Of a stretch of 64,000 bases of DNA, positions 1 through 11,350 are shown piece after piece. Below the pieces are notes generated by a model, which was given only the letters and a program-made list of their open reading frames with translations, was not told the origin of the DNA and made no database searches. Positions within the stretch are counted from its first letter, which is position 1. Every line of letters begins with the position of its first letter. Both the position numbers and the translations under genes were made by a program. The DNA comes from Erythroxylum novogranatense (taxonomy: Eukaryota; Streptophyta; Magnoliopsida; Malpighiales; Erythroxylaceae): NCBI GenBank assembly GCA_029891385.1, contig CM057230.1:38101858-38165857 (forward strand). The letters run 5' to 3'.

Positions 1-811
1 AGTGTACAGTTGTACATATTATAGCCTTGTAGTGTCTTAATTTTTGTTAATAAGGTCGAGGGATTTTGCTTTTCGAAACCCAAGGTCGAGGGAGGGAAGG
101 GAGCACCGACTCTCTGCCAATCCTCTTGCCCTTTTCCTTATGAAGGTTATGCCCTCTTCTTCGACGAAGTATGTAAACAGGCGGTTCTTTTTTAGGATTG
201 AATAAGAGGCATGTAAACATTGCTCTCCCTCTTTCTTAGTGCTCTCACTTTCTCTTCCTTCTCTTCCTTCTTGATTAATTAGTCTTTTCTGTTTTGGTGT
301 TTTTGGGGTTTTGTTAGGTTTTCTGAAATTTTTGTTTTCTATGTTTTTTTTTCTTTTGCTTTTGATATTAGCTTCTTTGATTGATTTAGTGTTTAATGCT
401 TTCTGAGTTTGATTATGTTGATCTATATGCATCTGATATCGTTGGATTTATGTCAAGATTGAATTTTCATGTTTGATAATCTTAAGGTTTTAGACATTTT
501 TTTGGAGTCAAAGTCGATTTCTTTGCTGCTTTATTTGCTCTCTTATCATCTGGGTATTAGTGCTTTTCTACAGTTCTTTAATGTTTTATTACTCTCTTAT
601 CGTTTGGATATTGGTGCTTTTGTACAGATAAAAAGATAATATATTTTGTTATATTTTAGTTTTAAAATATATTTTATTTCTAAAATTGAGTTATATTTTA
701 TTTACTTATTTATGTATTTATTGTAATTTTATTTACATAATTATTTAGCATGCCAGTTTTACTTATTTACTCTTTAACTTGCATCACTCTTTTATTATTA
801 CATCTACATGT
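1..811. other. AT-rich stretch, no gene seen
   Basis: The stretch is T-rich on the plus strand with pyrimidine runs around 220-300, and would read like a plant 5' leader and intron if a gene lay to the left. The open frame on the minus strand at 37-432 is lysine/asparagine-rich low-complexity sequence with no recognisable domain, so I do not call it. Confidence 0.4.
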
Positions 812-935
812 AGGTCTACCAAAAACAGCCTCTCTATTATGTAGGGGGTAAGATTGTGTACTATCAGACTTCCCAGACCCCACTTTATTACGGAGTTTCG
901 GACTGAGAGTGATAATGATGATGATGATGATAATG
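812..935 (+). mobile_element. SINE 3' fragment (TS/Au-like)
   Basis: The words AAACAGCCTCTCTA, then GGGGGTAAGATTGTGTAC, then CCCAGACCCCACTT occur in the order and spacing of the conserved 3' half of plant Au/TS-type SINEs. It ends in an imperfect GATGAT run instead of the usual TTG-repeat tail. The tRNA-like 5' half with its A and B boxes is not visible, so this is a 5'-truncated copy. The match is from memory of the family consensus. Confidence 0.5.
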
Positions 936-3002
936 AGAGTGTCTGTCTCTTACGATTGGGAGGTGAGTTCATCTAACCTTAAGTTAGATTGTCATTGTTT
1001 GACAGATAATTTAGTGTTGATGAGTTTGGTTATTTAATCTTCTGCTGATATTATAATTCTTCTATTTAATTTCAAGCAGCCCTGATTCTTTCCAATAACC
1101 TATTTTGCTCCCTTCCTATCAAAGTATCAATAGTAAAGGTAGAGTTCTCTAGATCACATTATTTCCAATAATTTAGTGTCCTATTGTTGAATTTGGTTAT
1201 TTGTTTTGCTTGCTTTCAAATCACCTTTTAGTTCTTTTTGTTCTTAAAAGCATGCCCTCTTCTATTAATTATGTGTTCTGCTATTCAATTTGGCTATTTG
1301 ATTATATTTTTCTTTTGTTCAATTATGTTGTTAAATTTGGTTAGTTAATTATGTCTTGATTTTTTGTGTTTGAAATATTATTCTCTCCAACATATTTTTA
1401 TTAGTAGGTCATAGGCATTATTCCATTAAGAAAAATTTTGATGACCTACTTGTGAAGTGAGGAAGAGTTATCCAATATTGTTATGGTAGTTCTTCTTGAC
1501 ATTTTGAGCTCTTTTGGAGGTTTTCTTCTTGAAATTCATTATATGTTATGTACAGTCTTTAGTATTTTTCCGCAATCCTCTTTGTTTATAAGCTTTTCTC
1601 ATTTTTATAAGACAAATTCCTTTTCTATGCTTGAAAGTTTTGTATTTGGAAATTGTAAGATTTTTTTATATGCTTGAAAGTTCTTTCAATCTTAATCTAA
1701 TGATGTAATTTGTTAATGGGCTATTATATTTCTTACAATATTTTTGGTTAGAGACTTAAAGTGTTTACAATAAGTGATATTGTATAACTTTTTTCAACTT
1801 CATATGTACTATCACCAAAAATAGACGGAGAAACATTAAGAATTTTTAATTCACTTAGTCAATGTTTACTACAAGCAATTTCAAAGAACACATGTTTCCT
1901 TAAAGAGGAGGTAGAAAATATTTTATGGATTTGTTGAGACTCAACCATATTTTATTAGAGAATGTTCAAGAAAAGAATACATCGCATATGGTGAAATATA
2001 AGTTGTAAACCCTGTGTGCTTTTATTAAGAAATGTCTTTGATGATCTATGATTTTGAACAATTCAAAATTGTGAATAATTTTCATACTTAGCATTGCATA
2101 TGCAAAGCAAGTTTTGTATTGATCAGTTGTAGAAACTATTTAAGTTGGATGGAATGTGGTTAATCTTTGTTTGCACTTTACTCTAGAGGTTTTTTAAGTC
2201 ACTGTAATCATTTATGGAAGATAAAGAAGTTTGGATTGTAATCAGAAGTTGATTCCAAAAGGATCTCCTATTAGGTTCCCATTTAAGTAAAGAAATATGA
2301 TATCCCTAATGAGATTCTTTGTGGAGTGTCTTGATCTTCCTGTAGGATTTTTTTCTTTCTTAATTTTATAGTCTTTATTGTTGGAGCATTATGCTTTCTT
2401 TCTTTAAAAGAAATATTTAGATTTGTAATGAATAATGCTTCTATTTTTACTATTTGTATGTTAGTGCTCTGATTCAAGCATATGCTTGGATTAAGTTTTA
2501 TTTTATCTACTAGCTTAAAAATTTTCTTTGCCATGATACATGTCTATTTGAAGTAAATTTTGCCTTGTATTACAATAATTGTTTATACCTTTCTCCTGTA
2601 TGTTATTCATTTATGTTCTAGTAATTACTATGAGTGAGTGATTTTGTAGAGCAATTTAGCATGATCTAGGAGGCTCATGTGGATTTAGTTAGGGCTCAAG
2701 TGGGTAAAAAAAATTTAAAACCAACAAGAACCCAAACGATCTTGTCCTGCAACATTTCATATACCAAAAATAACACATAATGAAAGCATACGAACCATTA
2801 TACCTAGAAGTTGGTCTCCAAACCAAATAAAAGATCTTACAGCTATGTCTCCTTCCTCATGGTTATGTCATCTTGCTCCCAGTTGTGTCTCCTTTGCACT
2901 AAGTGAGATGCACTCTAAGGTTTCCACCAAAGATCGATTAGAAGACCCAAAGGTTCCTAAAGCTAGATGGTGCTTCAATGAGTTATCTTTGATCCTACAA
3001 AA
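936..3002. other. Intergenic, nothing recognised
   Basis: The sequence is AT-rich with stops in all frames and only short chance open frames. From about 2700 the base composition changes (AACCAACAAGAACCC and onward), which may mark an old LTR fragment, but no paired end is visible. Confidence 0.35.
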
Positions 3003-3156
3003 TCTCCAAAATAAACCATTTTAATGGTGATTGATTGCTCAACATATGAGCAAAATGGAAAAGCCTTTTGGATCTTTCTTCTCCAAAATAAACCATTTAA
3101 ATGGTGATTGATTGCTCAACATATGAGTTAAATGGTAAAGCCTTTTGGGTCTTATA
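3003..3156. repeat. 77-bp tandem duplication
   Basis: Two copies of a 77-bp unit beginning TCTCCAAAATAAACCATTT lie head to tail at 3003 and 3080, with a few substitutions (for example GAGCAAAATGG against GAGTTAAATGG). It lies about 360 bp from the solo LTR insertion. Confidence 0.85.
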
Positions 3157-3514
3157 AGACAAGATGAAGATAATCAACTTGGAGGAAGACAAGAGAAAAA
3201 GAAATGTTGAAATGTTAGGAGAGAAGTGAAGCAATCGGCAGCAGCTGGAACAACAATAAAAGAAATGAAAATCTTCTTAACTTTTGGACAAATTAGGGTT
3301 AATTAAAAGTCCTTTTAATTGTCTAAAAAACCCTTTGTGTAAATAAATCCAAAAGCAAAGTGAAAAGGGTTAGTCATAAGGCTTTAAACACATCTTTATG
3401 TACATTTCATGGACATCTCTTATTCTCACAAGATTGGCCATGTGAATTTTCATTTAAGAAACCACTTTTCCATTTATCTCATTTCAAAATAATTTAAACA
3501 TTTGACCCAACTAC

Positions 3515-4000
3515 TGTAGGAAAATCCCGGTGTGTACATCACATATACACGGTGCGAAAAACAAAAATTTTTGTTCCGGAACCTTCCCGAAAGCCAGGAT
3601 CCATGTGTCTATATATCAAAATCAAACCATAACGGCCAAAGGAGACCGTCTCTAACGGTATCCACGCAGAGATCGGAGAACCTAACCGGGACAAACCCTT
3701 TGACCCGGGAATGACTAGAACAAATTAAAGACTGCTAGATCTTACCTTTATTCTTGGAGAGCTTGGTGTAAACGATGAAGAAGCTTGGAGAGGAGAAAAA
3801 ATGGAGAGCTTGAAGATGATGAAGGTCGATGATGAAGAAGAGAGAAAACCTTTTTCTCAAAACCCTTTCTTCCTCTTTCATACAAAACCAACGAACATCA
3901 TCATCTCTTCTAGCCTTTCATTTTTGTCTTCTAGTCATTTAATACCATTAAATGTAACTTTTGACTAAGCAAAAGAAGGAAGCTTCCTCTCCATCCACGT

Positions 4001-4068
<68 letters not shown>

Positions 4069-5395
4069 TTTAATTAATTAATAATATATATATATATATT
4101 ATTTAATTAATTAATTAATTATATATATGCTGAAGTGGTCCAGTCACACTGGGGTCGGTCTTACCGGCCTACCGGCCTACCGAGTTTCGGTATGGAAAAA
4201 CCACCGGAAACCTTTTTCAGTAATATCGATGTCGCGATCTCATCGGGACATATCTCTATCTCATCGGGATCCATTTAATCATGTTGCTCTCCATTTATTG
4301 GATCTCTATCCAAAACTATTTTACAAATTCTCCGAGTCACTCTTATGCGTGTGACCTATTAGGTTCCCGGTTATGTTGACCACTTAGATTAACACTTAAT
4401 CTGAGCAAGTCATGAGCGGTATCTAGCAACACATCATGACCCCCAATTGACCGAAAAGTAATTGGTTTGACGAATGAACATATATTCATCATGAACCATA
4501 TCAAGAACCTTTCCATAGACAATTACTGTACAATTCGTCCTTTCACTATGCTATACCCCACTTGGTTATGAGTATGGGCAAAGTGTCAACTCTTACTAGA
4601 TCGACTACGCCAAATCTAGTCCAGTGATATCGTTCTTGTCTGGGACTCATTACTTTATATGTCACTAAAAACACTCTTCATGACATATGTACTCCGGTCA
4701 GAGATTTCCAAGTAATGACCCTGACAAGAGGCCATGGGTATCATCTTCTGCTATCACAGAAGTGGTGAATTCTCTATTGGCTACTCAATTACCTTCGAAT
4801 ACCTCAAGCTGTACCCAATCACCACCCTATGAGCGACCTGTGTAAGGCAACAAGGAATGGAGTCAAAGCACAGAATCAGTATCCAAGATATCCTTGAGTA
4901 CCTCAAGTCTAAGGATACTTGCACCATTGCTATGATGAGATTATCACTGACAATAGAATAGGAAATCCATGTAATGATCTCATAGCAGGTCATTCAATGT
5001 ACTTACTACCTCTAGTAAGCATTCACATCTCAACACTAAATATCTCATATTTACAGTTTCTGAGATCCACTGCTTGATCAAATCAAGGAGCTTGAGATGT
5101 GCTAGTCTCTCCGAATTATCGATGTCCAGTTTCAGTAATCCTATGACTAGGGATAATTTAGATACTGACATAATTGCACATGATAGGAATCTCAGTAGTA
5201 TGATCACTTCATAATTTCCTTCATGCTATGTCATATATCATGGACTTCATTAATTTGCTTATTGATCAATATCAGTTCATAAATAATGAACATCAAATTA
5301 ATGAAATATGCCTTTATTTATTTATTCATAAAGTATGTACACAACTTTGTACAAAACGTGCTAACGGCGATTGCCTTTAAGGCACTACTCTAACA
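3515..5395 (-). mobile_element. Solo LTR, copia family B
   Basis: The minus strand reads TGTTAGAGTAGTGCC at the right end and finishes GGGATTTTCCTACA at the left, the same termini as the two LTRs of element B (28114-37022). It is flanked by a perfect 5-bp target duplication ACTAC (3510-3514 and 5396-5400), and no internal region is present, so it is a solo LTR left by LTR-LTR recombination. Length is 1,881 bp against about 1,925-1,972 in element B. Two overlapping open frames on its minus strand (4980-5207 and 4781-4993) recur in other LTRs of the family (see findings). Confidence 0.93.
4003..4124. repeat. (AC)n(AT)n microsatellite inside LTR
   Basis: About 16 AC units run into about 16 AT units (4003-4066), followed by TTAATTAA and AT repeats to about 4124. 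The same position in every B-family LTR here carries a TA/TG tract of different length, so it is a variable internal part of the LTR. Confidence 0.9.
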
Positions 5396-6265
5396 ACTAC
5401 CATATAACTATACCATATAATTATATACAATATTTTGTTGAGCAATAAATTTAGATGACGTGTCATACATATCAAATAAATTTTCTAGGATTAAATTGTT
5501 ATCTAATAACATTTTTCTAATACCATATGACCACCAAAATAATTTAAAACTTAAAGTTAACTTTATCGTTATATTCATATCAACATATGATTTACTAGAA
5601 TAATTTCCTTTTTCTAATCAAATCTTTTCTAGTGTGACCAATTGGGATTTATGTCATGTTGACAATAGAATTAAAAATCCTTTTAATTTTTTACATTATA
5701 AGCAGTATCTAGCAAAATACATTATGATTACTCAAATGACATAGATGATACGTATTATACACAAATCTTGATCCTGAAGAAAAAATTGCCCTTGTCAATT
5801 TTCTTATCTCATAATATCCTGAATAAATGCAAGATTGGAAAATGTCATTCCTGCCAATTTATTCCTTCTTGATTTCCATAGTAAATTGTAAATATGATTA
5901 ACTCTTTAATCATATTGCATGCATACAATATTACTTAATCAATAGCTTATAGATATTATCGCTCATATCTTATATGAGGGACAACGATATTTTTGTTGAA
6001 CATCTATCCTCTATACAAGTCATGCATATTGTGGCATTATCTATATAGCTACTTGTTACGGTTAACGTTGGACAGTACCAATAAATACACAATTTTCATG
6101 TAAGAAAATGAACATCTTATACCATAGAATTCACGACACGTATGAAACATTTCCTAATAATGTTTCAGTTAAGGTCTATCGAATACCATAATCTTCATTA
6201 TGTATCTGTGTGATTAAACCGATAATTCCTTATCGAATGGTTTACAGAACATCACCATCATTTAA
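5396..6265. other. Gene-free; possible ancient LTR piece
   Basis: No coding frame is seen. The block AGCAGTATCTAGCAAAATAC followed by ATTATGATTAC (about 5701-5731) resembles the block in the element C LTRs near 10484-10513 (GCGGCCTCTAGCAAGATATT), which suggests an old relative of the copia LTR families into which the flanking solo LTRs inserted. Confidence 0.3.
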
Positions 6266-8525
6266 TGTAGCGCCCCCTCACCGTAGGGTACATATCGGGA
6301 CGCCCGAGGGTCGCTCCGACACGTATCCCACGATAAAGTTGCACTACCAGAAAATCCCGCTAAGTCCACAAGGCATCGCAATAAATAAATCACAATATCA
6401 GAAACCACTAAATTTTAAAAATCATAATAGCAATCTTGATACAGTTATCCAATAGCAGAATAGACAAGTCTATCAGTCCCTAGACAAAACCCAAAAAGGA
6501 AACTGATACAAGCGTCTATACTAAGTCATCCGCAAAAGTCCAACCCAGCTGACCGACCTGTGTGCCATCGCTTCTCTTGCCAGCACACTCGCACGGTAGG
6601 AAAAGACTATCTCCGGATCTAGGGGTCTACTCTATCAGTCCTGAAAAATAGGTTACAATTTTGGGTGAGTTTGCGAACTCAATGAGAAACCATCATCGAT
6701 GGTTCACTCAAATCATGCATTACGCAGATTGCGTACAGCATGGCACAGTAATATTCAATTAACAGTATCATATAACAAATTACAGTATTATACAACAATT
6801 TACAGTAGCATGTAACAATTTGCAATCTCTCATGCCATCACATAATTCAGTAAGTGTCACAAATCAATCAGTCATGTGTATACAATGCATATGTGACCCT
6901 TTTTTTAGTTATTCAGTGTTGTGCCCAAGTGCTCAGTCAGTATTCGGTTTTCAGTGTGGGCGGCGTGATTTCTCCCTCGGGCTCGAGGCGGTTAATCTGA
7001 TGTTAGAGCTCGAGGCTCATTCAGTGATATTAGCGACTTGGGTCACAACGTTCATTATCTGATCATGCCTTTATGCATGTAATGCAGTGTTCAGTAATTC
7101 AGTGATATGGCTATAAAAGCCCAGTATTTCAATTCCTAATGTCATGCAGTAGTCCAATCCCATACAGTAGAAACATGCAATTCGATCATATACATTTCAG
7201 TAATCATGCAATTCACATCGGCAAGTAATTCACATAAAGCATTTAGACAATCAGGAATTTGAGAAACCAACTAGGTTACTCACATGTAACTTCCGAGCTA
7301 CTGCTTGGAAGTCCCAGAAATGTCCGTGGAATGACGATCCAACGACGCCTCTATAGCGAGTAAAATACAGTCCCATTACTAGATGCTCAATTAAACGATT
7401 CAGTAATGCATATGTCTCGATGAAATTATGTACAATGCATATCCACGATTTTTCGGCGCTAAAACCCAATTTAGAACTCTTAGGCCCAATTCTAACTCTT
7501 CGCTCAATTGATCGACAATAATTGATCCAATCCTAAAATTCAGTTCAATCTCCTCGATTCATATACCCTATAGCAATTTCATAACCATTGGGTCAAAACC
7601 TCTATTAAAAATCCCAATTAAAACTCCAATTAAAATTCCATTTGTCACAATTCAATACTTAGGTCACAATAGGAACCATAATTGACCTTAATCTCTATGA
7701 ATCAATACCATGTAATTTAAATTCTACTTCCATAATGATCCTCAATTGTAGACCTCTTTTCTTAGTCCGTAACGAATCAGAAATCACCTCAATCGGAGGT
7801 CTACACCATAAATTATGCCCAGTAAACTAAAATACAATCCATCACCGATTAACCATTCTCAAAGCTTCTCAACCTTCATCAACCACAATAAGCAAGTTAG
7901 CCTTGCACAATGAGGAGAACACCACAAGGAAAATCGAAGAACCTTACCAATGGGAAGGATCGACGGACACCGTGGGAGGAGGAAGAGAAGAAGCGATTTT
8001 GCCTTAGGAAAAATTCCAAATTTCAAACCTAAGTATTTATAGACATAAGTCTCCAAATCAGTTCAAATTTCAGTCTCTACTTTTCAATGACTCAACATTT
8101 TTATTTCCTAACAGTATAACTCTAATTTTTCCTTTACCATTGGACAATTCTTTCAGTCTCATACGGTTAATCGGTCTGTCACTCAAAAATTTTTGGTCCG
8201 GGCATTTTCTCCCGAATCTTCCGAAAATTTCTTACAAGACACTATCAATAGCCAATCACTCTTAGACTATTCTAAATCAGTCATTCGAGCCCAATTACTC
8301 CTAATTTCTCAATTAATCACGATCCAGTCATTTCAGTCAGTTCATGTTCACAATTAAAATACCGAAAAACCATGAATGCATGTACCTATGAATAAATGCA
8401 TATGCAATAAACCTGTTCCTCTATAATTAGAGGCCAGTGACATGCTCAATCAGTGAATGCAATGAAACCTACCAATCTGTCCCAATTTACCAAAATATCC
8501 TTGCTATCAGTAACGGGATATTACA
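6266..8525 (-). mobile_element. Solo LTR, gypsy-type
   Basis: On the minus strand it begins TGTAATATCCCGTTACTG and ends GAGGGGGCGCTACA, that is TG...CA, with a perfect 5-bp target duplication TTTAA (6261-6265 and 8526-8530). Length is 2,260 bp. It has no coding frame and no primer-binding or polypurine site inside, so it is a solo LTR. The block around 6661-6710 (GGTTTCTCATTGAGTT on the minus strand, then GCAAACTCA) matches a block near 56391-56425 in the solo LTR at 52201-56775, so the two are distant relatives. Gypsy is my preferred assignment from the long LTR with its ATCCCGTTA start; no protein proves it. Confidence 0.85.
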
Positions 8526-9909
8526 TTTAATCCACACACTAATCTTTTAGTGGTTAATTAATATTCCATGTTAATTACCAAGATTAGTGACATTTCAAAG
8601 TAATCATTATTTTCCATTGCAGAGTTCTACAATCTGTGCCCTCAACTCAAATAATCCATAAATAATGAAAACTCGTGGAACAAAATGATATGAACCATCC
8701 AATTCATGAACATAACTATTAGAATACAACCATCGAATGATTAGCTTCTAGATCATAACATTAACGACTCATTCACTTTTCCTTTTTACTAATTTTATAT
8801 ATAATACAAAAGATAATCCTCTATGTAATACCCTATTCATTGGCAATCTTGGAAAGACATCAATGAATAGGAATTGAAGGATCTTTTCATTATGTAAGAA
8901 TGTTTTAGCTCTGGATAGCTTTGTGATTTTTTTTGTATTACCATGTATTAGCTTTAAGATATTGTAGTATTTGTATGAAAACGTGTTAATCGTATTTGAC
9001 AATCATATGTATTACATAAAAAATAGGTGGGAGTAAAATATATGTGGCTTTTATTGCATCTACACCTATTATATACTTGACATAGGAAGAGTGTGAAGCC
9101 ATTATTAATGAATTTAAGAATGTGATTTATTGTTGTTTCAACAATTTAGAAGAAGCTAAAAGAAATACTCTCAATTTTGTTAAAAAGGCATTATGTTCAA
9201 TGCTAAAACAAGTTTTGCAATTTTTATCGTTATTATATATAGTATATAACATAGATATCGTAATTCGAGTAATTTTTGGATTCTCTATATTGGTTGTCCT
9301 AACTATATAATGACAAGAATGGAGCTACAAATATCAATTGCTAAGCCTAATATTGGTCAACATTTTTATTAATGTAATAATGCAAATGTGAGTATTGCCC
9401 TTATGTTTTTATTTTCACATTATGAATATTTCAATTATAGCTTATATGATATTAATGTTATTGTTCAAATTTTAAATGTATTGTATGTAAAAGGTGACTT
9501 TATTTTTAATTAATAGATATTTCAAATATTGACATAAGTATGATATTTGTGTTTTTATTTTTCTTTTGTAGGTTTAGTGTGACTATATATACTAGTCTGA
9601 TGCTTTTTAATATGAACCTGCAACGTAGCAATATGTGAAAGAGTAAAATAGAATGGGAAGAAGTTGCATTTAATGGACCCTTATTATGTACATAATTTGT
9701 TCTTATTGTATCTGATTATGAGAGATCGCTTGTTGATGCTTGACTATCTGATGCTCCTAGTTCTCGCATTCTTATCATATTGCCTATGCTCATTGTGAAC
9801 ATAAGAAATTTGTAATAGTTTAAACTTGTTGCTTTTGTAAATTTAAGTTGGTATTATCAATATTTAAATAGGTTATGATTTTAGTAACTATAATTTTTAG
9901 CCTACATTT
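8526..9909. other. Intergenic, nothing recognised
   Basis: AT-rich. The short open frame at 9122-9310 is hydrophobic and isoleucine-rich, has no domain and looks like chance. The right edge (9905-9909, CATTT) is the target duplication of element C. Confidence 0.35.
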
Positions 9910-11330
9910 TGTTGGATTGGGTACGGTCTGAGTATTCACAATACACTGCGGAAAAATCATACAATAACATGATGTATAATCGAAAATACCAAGGATGTAC
10001 AAAATACCTTGTTTTCGTGAATAGGTTGCTTCTTTTTCGGATTCCAAGACACTGCAATCGCGAATGCCCTCTACCGGTATCCATACAAGTATGCACGATC
10101 CGGGTTGCGGCTGTTGTGTGCTAGCACATCCTGAAACTCTTCCGAACGTCGCACGATTTTTCTCTCGGATGGCGGCTAGGGTTTTAGACAATGGTGTCTT
10201 CCCTTATTCCTTAACCTAATGAGACCTAAGCTTCTCTATTTATAAAGAAACCCTAATCCCATTTAGGCCCTATTAAGTTTCGGCCCATTATATCATATAT
10301 AATAAAAGCCCGACAACTTAATTCAATTTAGCCCAATAAATATATCTAAATATATTTATTCAACACCTAATAAATTAGGCCCAAGAGAATAAGCCGGATC
10401 ACATTACTCTTTTGTATGACCACTCAGAAGCTCATTTGATGTTAGAAATGGGCTTGATCACACTTCAAGGCCCATAAGTCATAAGCGGCCTCTAGCAAGA
10501 TATTATGACTACCCAAATCAAACGAGGATTGACAATCCAATTTAACCTGTAACCATGGTTATAGGCTCAGTCCTTTTGTAACACGATATCAAGATTAATC
10601 ACAAGGCATGGTACATGTCAACCTTTGATTAATCATAGTTTCTTGATCCCCAAGTTGACTGATTATAACAAATGACATTGATGACTCTTCATCAATTCAT
10701 TTGAGCACGGCCATGCATTTCTTCAGTCACACTTGTCAAGAGGCCTAAATGATATCTCTCTCATTTAAGAGAGGTACAAATCCCATCTACGTCATTCACA
10801 TCCCTCCGCATTAGTGTCCAACATAAGACTATTTATTATTCGGTTAAAAATAACTTAGTTTAATATCAAAACACTAAATTCCTCATGTAGGGAACCATGA
10901 TGACTTCAGGTCAAAGGACTAAAGTCAAACCATATAAAGAATCACTAATGACATGAAACCATGTAGTATTCTTTATGTGGGTCGGTCCAATATATGTTCT
11001 CTAACATATATCTATGTTTCTGATTTGATATCTCATATCCATGATCAAGAAATGTGATCATCAATCGAACACATACTAGTCTTAATTCATTATTGTTCCA
11101 CCAATAATGATCGACAGTGACGATCTAGAATAGTGTTATAACGCTTATGGTTTTACTATCAAGTCACATACTTGATGACATAAGTCTAATACTATTCATG
11201 GAATGTAAATCACATTACATAAACGAAATACATGCATATATAAAGGAATACTTCATAATATATTGTTAATAAGTCATAATGTTAATACATGAATCACAAA
11301 TATCCATTGGCCTAGGGCACACTACTAACA
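9910..11330 (-). repeat. 3' LTR of element C
   Basis: A 1,421-bp LTR, nearly identical to the copy at 16073-17501 apart from scattered substitutions and small indels, for example a loss near 10810 relative to 16970-16982. In plus orientation it starts TGTTGGATTGGG. It contains a run reading GGCGGCTAGGGTTTTAG but no convincing gene. Confidence 0.93.
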
Positions 11331-11343
11331 ATCTCCCACTTGC
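11331..11343 (-). other. Polypurine tract of element C
   Basis: The minus strand reads GCAAGTGGGAGAT directly before the 3' LTR, the position and composition expected of the plus-strand DNA primer in copia elements. The same GGGAGAT word precedes the 3' LTR of element B. Confidence 0.8.
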
Positions 11344-11350
11344 ACTAGGC

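Noticed and set aside
37..432. 131-codon minus-strand frame rich in Lys/Asn/Glu
   Set aside because: Low-complexity composition from a T-rich plus strand, no domain and no partner exon.
9820..10191. Frames on both strands inside the LTR of element C (repeated at 16043-16287)
   Set aside because: They recur only because the LTR is duplicated, and neither strand shows a known domain or codon constraint.
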